A DNA stretch of 11,127 nt. It comes from Janthinobacterium lividum. Its GTDB lineage: Bacteria; Pseudomonadota; Gammaproteobacteria; Steroidobacterales; Steroidobacteraceae. Made by a program: the position numbers and the translations under genes. Under the pieces are notes generated by a model. That model saw only the letters and a program-made list of their open reading frames with translations, was not told where the DNA came from and did no database searches. Shown piece by piece: positions 5,101 through 11,127 of this stretch (positions within the stretch are counted from its first letter, which is position 1; each line of letters opens with the position of its first letter). Location of the stretch: the NCBI GenBank assembly GCA_943327025.2, contig CALPVO020000051.1, forward strand, positions 1 to 11,127, in the 5' to 3' direction.

Positions 5101-7725
5101 ATGTCGCGAACGCTACTGCCCGCCCTGCCGATTGTCGAGGCCTTGCCCGCACTGTTGGCCGCTCTGGCAGAGCATCCGGCCGTCGTTCTCGAGGCCCCGC
5201 CCGGCGCCGGCAAGAGCACCGTGGTGCCTTTGGCGCTCCTCGACGCCCCTTGGCGCGGCGACCGCCGCATCCTCATGTTGGAACCGCGGCGGCTCGCCAC
5301 GCGCTCCGTGGCCGTACGCATGGCCTCCACCCTCGGCGAGCCAGTGGGCCAAACCGTGGGCTACCGCATGCGCTTCGACCGGCAGGTGTCCGCACGCACA
5401 CGCGTTGAAGTCATTACCGAAGGCTTGCTCACCCGACTGCTGCAGGACGACCCCGCGCTGGAAGACGTCGCGGTCCTGCTCTTCGATGAATTTCACGAAC
5501 GCAGCCTGAATGCCGACCTGGGGCTGGCCTTGGCACTCGAAGCTCAGCGCACTTTGGCCACGCATCTCAAGTTAGTCGTCATGTCCGCCACGCTGGACGG
5601 CGAGGCCGTGGCTCGCCTGCTCGGTGGCAGCAGCACGCCGGCACCGCGGGTCACCTCTGCTGGCCGCAGTTTCCCGGTATCGGTGCATTACGCACCGCGC
5701 GCGCCAGACGACCCGCTGCGCGAAGTCACAGCCAAAATACTGGAGGTGCTGGCACAGCCGGGCGAAGGCGACCTGCTGGTGTTCCTCCCCGGCGCCCCGG
5801 AAATCCGCCGCGTCGCACGTGCCCTGCAAGAGCGCGGACTGCCACCCAACACGGACTTGCGGCCGTTGTATGGCGACTTGCCCGCAGCGGAACAGGATCT
5901 CGCCGTGCGGCCAGCCGTGCCCGGCAGACGCAAGGTGGTATTGGCAACCAGCATTGCTGAAACTTCGCTGACTATCGATGGCGTCACCGTGGTCATCGAC
6001 AGCGGTATGGCACGCAGCGCGCGCTTCGACCCGGTGAGCGGGATGAGCCGGCTCACCACCAGCCGCGTCTCGCGCGCGGCTGCAGACCAGCGCCAAGGCC
6101 GGGCAGGCCGTACGCGCGCTGGCGAATGCCATCGCTTGTGGACCGCCGAAGCACACAAGACGCTGCCTGCCGCTGCAGCTCCGGAACTGCTGGAAGCAGA
6201 CCTGGCGCCCCTGGCTTTGGAACTGGCCTGCTGGGGCGTGCAAGATGCCAGCGCCTTGGCCCTGCTGGACCCACCGCCACCGGCAGGGCTCGCCCAAGCA
6301 CGGGAGGTGCTCGGCCGGTTGGGTGCCATCGGCAACGACCACCGCATTACGCCGCATGGCCGCGCCATGGCCGCGCTCGGCGTTCACCCACGCCTCGCCC
6401 ATATGCTGCTGCGCGGGCAAGAACTCGGGCATGGCGCGCTCGCCGCGGACCTGGCCGCCTTGCTGGCAGAACGCGATGTGCTGGCGCGCACTGGTCCACG
6501 CGATGCCGACCTGCGCACCCGACTGCAATGGCTGGAACGCGCCAACGAAGGCAGTGGCCTGCCCGGCCAAGTCGATGCCAATGCGCTGCGCAGTGCGCGG
6601 CAGTTGTCGCGCCAGTTCCGGCGGTTGCTGCGTGTAGACGAACGCGCCGGCGCCGCTTCGTTCCGTGAAATTCACGAGACTGCTGGATTGTTGGTGGCAC
6701 TGGCGTACCCGGACCGTGTGGCCCAACGCCGCCACCAAGACAGCGATGGCACGCAAGTGGGCGGACGCCCGGCACGCTATCTACTCGCACAAGGACGCGG
6801 CGCGCTGTTGCCGCCGGGAGAACCGCTCGGCAAAGAGCCGTGGCTCGCGGTAGCGCAACTCGATGGGGGTCGCACCGCCAACGATGCCGAACCGGAAATC
6901 AGTCTCGCCGCGCCCTTCGACGAAGCGGCGTTCAATACCGTATTGGCCAGCGGCGTCAGCGAAGGCCTGCGCGTGGTGTGGGACGCGCGCGAAGAAGCCG
7001 TGGTGGCGCGGCAAGAGCGCACCTTCGGCGCACTAGTGCTACACAGCCGCGAGGCGCGGCAGTCAGACCCGGAGCGAGTGCGGCAGGGGCTACTCGCCGG
7101 AATTCGTAGCATTGGCCCAACGGCGCTGCCTTGGAACAAATCGGCCGAAGCCTTGCGCGAGCGCATAGCGTTCATCGGCAATGTGCTGGCCAGTGGCCCC
7201 ATCCATCTACGCAACGGCGCGCTGGACGCGGCCACTTGGCCCGCCGCAGACCTACCGCACTTGTGGGAAAACCTACCCGACTGGCTGGGCCCTTGGCTGG
7301 ACGGCCTCTCGCGACGTTCGCACCTCACGCGCGTCGACTTGCATGCTGCGTTGCAGGCCATGCTCGATGGCCCACAGCAGCGTGCGTTAGATGAGTTGGC
7401 GCCAACCCATTTCACGGTGCCTTCAGGTTCACGCATCCCCATCGACTATGCCGAGCCCAGCGCACCGGCATTGCTGGTGCGCTTGCAAGAAGTGTTCGGC
7501 CTGACTGCTACGCCCCGGTTGGGCGGCGGGCGTGTCCCGTTGGTACTGCACCTGCTTTCGCCGGGCCACCGCCCGGTGCAAGTCACCCGCGACTTGGAAA
7601 GCTTCTGGTCACGCGGCTACGCGGAAGTGAAGAAAGAACTGAAAGGCCGCTACCCGAAGCACTACTGGCCCGACGACCCACGCACGGCAGTGGCTACCCA
7701 CCGCGCGAAGCCGCGCGGCACCTAA
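5101..7725 (+). CDS. hrpB: ATP-dependent RNA helicase HrpB
   Basis: A DEAH-type helicase of 874 residues, slightly longer than typical HrpB. Seen in order: Walker A APPGAGKST (32-40), motif II D-E-F-H (129-132, in DEFHERS), motif III SAT (162-164), motif V in TSIAETSLTIDGVTVVIDSG (about 283-302) and motif VI QRQGRAGRT (330-338). A ratchet-type helical domain and the long HrpB-specific C-terminus follow, ending with YPKHYWPDDP and a basic tail. The precise cellular task of HrpB in bacteria is poorly defined; RNA or ribonucleoprotein remodelling is expected. The start MSRTLLPALPIVEALPALL matches the usual HrpB N-terminus. No Shine-Dalgarno precedes it; CACAAT at 5088-5093 could be a -10 for a very short or absent leader. 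The stop lies 20 bases from the convergent dedA-type gene, with no clear terminator. Confidence 0.97.
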   Translation: MSRTLLPALPIVEALPALLAALAEHPAVVLEAPPGAGKSTVVPLALLDAPWRGDRRILMLEPRRLATRSVAVRMASTLGEPVGQTVGYRMRFDRQVSARTRVEVITEGLLTRLLQDDPALEDVAVLLFDEFHERSLNADLGLALALEAQRTLATHLKLVVMSATLDGEAVARLLGGSSTPAPRVTSAGRSFPVSVHYAPRAPDDPLREVTAKILEVLAQPGEGDLLVFLPGAPEIRRVARALQERGLPPNTDLRPLYGDLPAAEQDLAVRPAVPGRRKVVLATSIAETSLTIDGVTVVIDSGMARSARFDPVSGMSRLTTSRVSRAAADQRQGRAGRTRAGECHRLWTAEAHKTLPAAAAPELLEADLAPLALELACWGVQDASALALLDPPPPAGLAQAREVLGRLGAIGNDHRITPHGRAMAALGVHPRLAHMLLRGQELGHGALAADLAALLAERDVLARTGPRDADLRTRLQWLERANEGSGLPGQVDANALRSARQLSRQFRRLLRVDERAGAASFREIHETAGLLVALAYPDRVAQRRHQDSDGTQVGGRPARYLLAQGRGALLPPGEPLGKEPWLAVAQLDGGRTANDAEPEISLAAPFDEAAFNTVLASGVSEGLRVVWDAREEAVVARQERTFGALVLHSREARQSDPERVRQGLLAGIRSIGPTALPWNKSAEALRERIAFIGNVLASGPIHLRNGALDAATWPAADLPHLWENLPDWLGPWLDGLSRRSHLTRVDLHAALQAMLDGPQQRALDELAPTHFTVPSGSRIPIDYAEPSAPALLVRLQEVFGLTATPRLGGGRVPLVLHLLSPGHRPVQVTRDLESFWSRGYAEVKKELKGRYPKHYWPDDPRTAVATHRAKPRGT

Positions 7726-7745
7726 GCGTACCGGCTGGCGATGAT

Positions 7746-8354
7746 TCAGCGGCGCGCGAGGCGATGAACGAGGAAGTAATACAGCGCACCCAGCAGGAGC
7801 GCTCCGCCAATGAACCACAGCGATAGCCGCGTCAGGTCGCCGTGGAGCAGCGCTTGGTCCTCACCGGCCTTGACGCCCACCCAAGTCAGCACGCTACACC
7901 ACAGGCCCGCGCCCACGAGCGTGGCCAGCGAATACCAGCCGTAGTGCAGGCGTACCAAACCGGCGGGCAGACCAATGAGGTGCCGAATGACCGGCAACAG
8001 GCGTGAAATGAAAATGCCCATGGCACCGAAACGGTCGCTCCAAGCCTCCGCTTGCACCAGCTTGTGGGGCGGCACCAGCACATATTTGCCAAAGCGCAGC
8101 ACCAGCGGGCGCCCCACCAGACGGGCACCCCAGTACATGATGCTCGCCCCGATCCAGGAGCCTATCGTTCCCGCCAGAACCACACCCTCGGGCGTCATAC
8201 CGCCCCGGGTCACCGCCACGTGCGCCGCTACCGGAATGACCAGTTCCGAAGGTACCGGGAGAATGGAACTTTCTGCCGCCATCAGCGCCGCCACCAGCCA
8301 ATAGCCGCCGTCGGCCAGTTCATTGGCATACCAGGTCATCAGGGTCTGGATCAT
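7746..8354 (-). CDS. DedA-family membrane protein
   Basis: An integral inner-membrane protein of 202 residues in the DedA / VTT (SNARE-associated) family. Some members flip undecaprenyl phosphate or other lipids, and others support proton-motive-force and drug or pH tolerance. Diagnostic features are the acidic re-entrant segment AESSILPVPSELVIP (E28, P33, P35, E37), a glycine-rich helix GSWIGASIMYWGARLVGRP, and the motif FISRLLPVIRHLIGLPAGL. In that motif R118 and R124 have the same six-residue spacing as the essential arginine pair of E. coli YqjA/YghB. Two further membrane helices close the protein (about 143-160 and 177-197), followed by a basic end. The ATG at 8354 is chosen because the protein then opens with the family's usual N-terminal helix. 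A GGAG lies about 10 bases upstream. It is divergent from the 5'-nucleotidase gene. Substrate unknown. Confidence 0.93.
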   Translation of the reverse strand: MIQTLMTWYANELADGGYWLVAALMAAESSILPVPSELVIPVAAHVAVTRGGMTPEGVVLAGTIGSWIGASIMYWGARLVGRPLVLRFGKYVLVPPHKLVQAEAWSDRFGAMGIFISRLLPVIRHLIGLPAGLVRLHYGWYSLATLVGAGLWCSVLTWVGVKAGEDQALLHGDLTRLSLWFIGGALLLGALYYFLVHRLARR

Positions 8355-8481
8355 CGCTTGTCCGCTCCGGGGCGTTAGGCCCCCATGGCATGGCCGTGGG
8401 TAGCTGCTGGCTCCACGGCGAAGCGCGCAGTGTGGCCGCGTCCGCGGCGGGAGTAAACTCCAATAGCACCCCGGAGAGCCC
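8355..8481. other. Divergent intergenic region, DedA / 5'-nucleotidase
   Basis: A 127-base region that must hold both promoters. It contains a small hairpin GGGGC-GTTAG-GCCCC (8369-8383), just upstream of the dedA-type ribosome-binding region, and a dyad GGAGT-AA-ACTCC (8450-8461) near the 5'-nucleotidase start. TAAACT within that dyad (8454-8459) is a possible -10, without a convincing -35. Neither dyad has a T-run, so terminators are unlikely. Confidence 0.3.
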
Positions 8482-10308
8482 ATGTCCTACGCCACGACCC
8501 CTCGCCTCCTGAATCTGTCGGCCAGCCTGCTCGGCTTGCTGTGGGCCACCACAGCGGCCGCGCAATCGGCGGGCATGCTCACCGACATCGAGAAGCGCGA
8601 CCAAGCCGCCACCATGGTCTCTTGGGTCTCGCCCGAAGGTGGCGCCGGCCTGGCGGCGCGGGTTCGTCTCATCACCTTCAACGACTTCCATGGCCGCATC
8701 GAAGCCAAGCAGTTCGTGAACGGTGGCCCCGGCGAACCGGGCCGCCCCGTGGGTGGCGCCGCCGTGCTGAAGTCATGGATTGACTCGCTCGTCGCCCAAA
8801 CCCCAAAAGACACCGTCATCATTGCCGCAGGCGACCAGATTGGTGGCTCGCCACCCGTTTCCGCTCTGCTACAGGACGAACCCACCTTCGCCTTCCTGGC
8901 GCACCTGCCGCTGGGCAAGTGCCCACCGCTGAAGCCGGCGCCCATTCCCGACCGCCCGCAGACCACGAACTGCCGCATGGTGGCCACCGTAGGCAACCAC
9001 GAATTCGACGAAGGCACCGTGGAACTGGAGCGCATGCTCTACGGTGGCACCCACGCCAAGGGGCCCATGTTGGTGAAGCGCTATCCGGCCACCCGGGTGC
9101 CCTTCATCGTCGCGAACGTCAACCGTGTGGCCAACCAATCCTCGTTGCTGCCCCGCTCGGTCATCATTCCGGTGGCTGGCGTACGCATTGGCGTGGTTGC
9201 CGCCGTCACCGCGGAAACGCCGTCCATCGTCCCTGCAGGCGTCACAGCCGACCTGCAATTTCTGCCTGAAGTGGCGGCCATTAACGCCGAGGTCAAAAAA
9301 CTGCAGGCAGAAGGCGTGCGCGCCATCGTCGTCGTGCTGCACGAGGGCATGACGCAGTATTCGCAGCCAGTACAAGCCGTGTTGGACAGCCCCGATGTTG
9401 CCGGGCGTCTGCTGGGTTTGCTCAAGGGGCTCGATGCCGACGTCGACGTCGTGGTCTCCGGCCATACCCACAAGTACACGAATGCGCTGGTGCGCGGGAG
9501 CGGCAAGCACCCGTTGCTCGTAACGCAGTCCTACATGTACGGCACGGCACTCGGCGAAATCGACCTGCTGGTGAACCGTCAAAACGGCGATGTGGTGGCG
9601 AAGCGTTCACGTATCGTCACTACTTGGGGCGATACCGGACCGGGCCTCAAGCCCGACGCCAAAGTGCAAAAGGAAGTGGACACAGCGCACGCCAAAGTGG
9701 CCGATGTGGTGGTGCGAGTGTTTGGGCAGTCGTCAGCCAATATCACGCGCGTTTCCGCCCGTTCGGGGGAAAGCGCCATGGGCAATCTCGTGGCCGACGC
9801 GCAACGCGCCGCGGCGGGTGCCGACATCGCGTTCATGAACGCCGGTGGTCTGCGTTCAGATCTGGATGTAGGCCCGGTGACTTGGGAAGACCTGTTCAGC
9901 ATCCAGCCCTTTGGCAACAACGTCATGCGCCTGCGCATGACCGGCGACCAAATACGCCGCGTGCTGGAACAACAGTGGAACCCAGACGACCCAACCACCC
10001 GCGTGGATATGGGGCGGATGCTCAAGACTTCAGGCCTGCGTTACCGGTGGGATGCAAGACTGCCTTGGGGCGCAAGGGTTTTGGATCTGCGACTGGACGA
10101 TGGTCGCCCTGTCGAACCGCAAGCCACCTATACCGTCGCGGCGAGCGACTTCATCGTGAATGGTGGCGACTTCTTCACTGCCTTCGCGGAAGGTACGGAA
10201 AAGACGGTCGTTGGCGTCGATCTGGACGCACTCATCGCCTGGGTCCAACGTTCTTCAGCCCCGGTGAGCGCCGCCATCGAAGGCCGCATCACCCGTCTGG
10301 ACCCGTAA
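8482..10308 (+). CDS. Exported bifunctional metallophosphatase/5'-nucleotidase
   Basis: A UshA-type phosphohydrolase of 608 residues that probably removes phosphate from extracellular nucleotides in the periplasm for salvage. A Sec signal peptide (1-27, LLNLSASLLGLLWATTAAA followed by Q) is visible. The N-terminal calcineurin-like domain has the dinuclear-metal motifs D68-x-H70 in NDFHGRIE, D118 in GDQIGGSP, N172-H173 in GNHEFDEG, H287 in VLHEG and H328-x-H330 in SGHTHK. The C-terminal nucleotide-binding domain has SGESAMGNLVADAQ, MNAGGLRSDL, SIQPFGNN and NGGDFF, which contribute the substrate pocket and base stacking in UshA. The length suits the longer branch of the family. GGAGAG lies 3 bases before the ATG. 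A VanZ-like gene follows after 13 bases and is probably co-transcribed. The exact substrate (nucleotides, UDP-sugars or cyclic dinucleotides) is not fixed by sequence. Confidence 0.95.
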   Translation: MSYATTPRLLNLSASLLGLLWATTAAAQSAGMLTDIEKRDQAATMVSWVSPEGGAGLAARVRLITFNDFHGRIEAKQFVNGGPGEPGRPVGGAAVLKSWIDSLVAQTPKDTVIIAAGDQIGGSPPVSALLQDEPTFAFLAHLPLGKCPPLKPAPIPDRPQTTNCRMVATVGNHEFDEGTVELERMLYGGTHAKGPMLVKRYPATRVPFIVANVNRVANQSSLLPRSVIIPVAGVRIGVVAAVTAETPSIVPAGVTADLQFLPEVAAINAEVKKLQAEGVRAIVVVLHEGMTQYSQPVQAVLDSPDVAGRLLGLLKGLDADVDVVVSGHTHKYTNALVRGSGKHPLLVTQSYMYGTALGEIDLLVNRQNGDVVAKRSRIVTTWGDTGPGLKPDAKVQKEVDTAHAKVADVVVRVFGQSSANITRVSARSGESAMGNLVADAQRAAAGADIAFMNAGGLRSDLDVGPVTWEDLFSIQPFGNNVMRLRMTGDQIRRVLEQQWNPDDPTTRVDMGRMLKTSGLRYRWDARLPWGARVLDLRLDDGRPVEPQATYTVAASDFIVNGGDFFTAFAEGTEKTVVGVDLDALIAWVQRSSAPVSAAIEGRITRLDP

Positions 10309-10321
10309 CGGCGGGGCTAGC

Positions 10322-11127
10322 ATGGCGGCAGAGACCCACCTCCGAATTGCGCGCTGGCTCACCTTGGTGGTGGGCTTACTCATCATCTACGGTTCGCTTT
10401 ACCCGTTCAGCTTCGTGGTACCCCCCAAAGGCAGCCTCATTGCCTTGCTGACGCAACTCGACTGGGCACGTACCACGCGCGCTGACGTACTGGCCAACCT
10501 CCTGCTCTACCTGCCGCTAGGCGCATTGCTGTCGTTTGCGCTTCCCACCCAATGGAGCGCGGCGCGGACTGCGTTTCTGGCTACCGCAGCAGGCACGCTA
10601 CTGGCAGCCTCGCTGGAAACACTCCAACTGCTGGAACCCTTCCGCGTGGCCAGCCTTACGGACTTGGTGCTCAACGGCATTGGCACTTTCGCCGGCGCCG
10701 TGCTGTCGCTGGGCGTGCGGGCCGCCGGAGAGCGCATGGGGCCGATGTTCAGTGCCATCGATCTGCGCGCTGCTCCAGTAGCGTTGGCACTGGTCAGTTG
10801 CTGGCTGTTCACGCGCATGGCGCCATTCGAATGGAACGGCACGTGGGGAGCGTGGCGCCGCAGCCTCCGGCCGCTATGGCAACACCCCAGTGTGCCGCTG
10901 ACTGCCCTACTGGGGCACTTGGCTGCATGGGCCGTCATCCTGGTAGCCCTCCGCGCCACGGTGCGCCGTGATGCGGGCTTCGTCGTTCTGGCCCTCTTGG
11001 TGCTGGCTGTCGCCGCGGCTCGCATCGCGGGCGCCGGACACGTGCTGACATGGGCCGAACTGGCTCCCATGGTGCTGGCGCTGCTGGCATGGCCGCTGGC
11101 AGAGTCTTGGCCTGACCGGAGGCTCGC
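10322..11127 (+). CDS. VanZ-like membrane protein (cut by the right edge)
   Basis: 268 residues are visible from the ATG at 10322, with no stop before the window ends. The N-terminal part fits the VanZ-like family: a first membrane helix (about 13-31, ending GSLYPFSF), then DVLANLLLYLPLGALL (55-70). The conserved helix pair E99-x2-Q102 in SLETLQLLEPFRVAS and D114-x3-N118 in LTDLVLNGIGTFAG follows. VanZ itself gives low-level teicoplanin resistance, but most relatives, including those in Gram-negative bacteria, have no known role. The remaining residues form about three more membrane helices (roughly 142-155, 185-205 and 215-265). The protein is thus longer than the bare domain, so an added C-terminal membrane module is likely. 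It starts 13 bases after the 5'-nucleotidase stop, suggesting an operon. Confidence 0.85.
   Translation, partial: MAAETHLRIARWLTLVVGLLIIYGSLYPFSFVVPPKGSLIALLTQLDWARTTRADVLANLLLYLPLGALLSFALPTQWSAARTAFLATAAGTLLAASLETLQLLEPFRVASLTDLVLNGIGTFAGAVLSLGVRAAGERMGPMFSAIDLRAAPVALALVSCWLFTRMAPFEWNGTWGAWRRSLRPLWQHPSVPLTALLGHLAAWAVILVALRATVRRDAGFVVLALLVLAVAAARIAGAGHVLTWAELAPMVLALLAWPLAESWPDRRL

Noticed and set aside
5572..6756. Long open frame (about 394 codons) on the - strand inside hrpB
   Set aside because: It is antisense to a helicase with all motifs in place, and its product has no recognisable domain. Such frames are common in GC-rich genes.
7710..7719. GCCGCGCGGC palindrome near the hrpB end as a terminator
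   Set aside because: It lies inside the hrpB coding end and no T-run follows. Such palindromes are expected by chance at this GC content.
8869..9582. Open frame of 237 codons on the - strand within the 5'-nucleotidase gene
   Set aside because: Shadow frame; the + strand frame carries every metal-binding motif of its family.
1..11127. CRISPR array, tRNA, rRNA, insertion sequence or prophage remnants
   Set aside because: No regularly spaced repeats, tRNA-like cloverleaf, transposase or phage gene was seen. The only repeats are the REP cluster and the short operator-like dyads.

Overview
The window is a GC-rich, densely coding piece of a bacterial chromosome with short intergenic gaps. Gene content and style suggest a gammaproteobacterium. 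Pointers are a Tat-exported high-potential iron-sulfur protein (HiPIP), an HrpB helicase next to an NlpC/P60 lipoprotein, and Pseudomonas/Xanthomonadales-type REP hairpins with a GTAG head. The Lysobacterales (Xanthomonadales) are my best guess, but this rests on impression rather than a search. I see no phage, transposase, CRISPR array, tRNA or rRNA, and no gene-free stretch longer than about 220 bases.

Left part (1-2077). A MarR-family regulator, cut by the left edge, and a membrane family-2 glycosyltransferase both read leftwards. Two near-identical palindromes lie between them and look like the regulator's own operator. A 135-residue protein of unknown function is divergent from the glycosyltransferase, and a 24-base dyad lies in the shared start region.

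Middle part (2078-5100). A Fur-box-like hexamer array precedes a HiPIP gene. The HiPIP gene overlaps a glutaredoxin-DinB fusion gene that must start at a non-ATG codon. A PLP-dependent cysteine-synthase-like enzyme follows. Its 3' end meets the convergent NlpC/P60 lipoprotein gene in a cluster of three REP elements. The stop codons of both genes are embedded in REP copies.

Right part (5101-11127). HrpB helicase runs rightwards and is convergent with a DedA-family membrane protein. Divergent from DedA is an exported bifunctional metallophosphatase/5'-nucleotidase. A VanZ-like membrane protein, cut by the right edge, follows it after 13 bases.

Most genes belong to known families. The unusual content is in the joints: the REP-supplied stop codons with compensated stems, the candidate operators, and the iron-sulfur/thiol group (HiPIP, glutaredoxin-DinB, cysteine-synthase-like) behind a possible iron-responsive site. 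I found nothing that I can defend as a wholly new multi-gene system.
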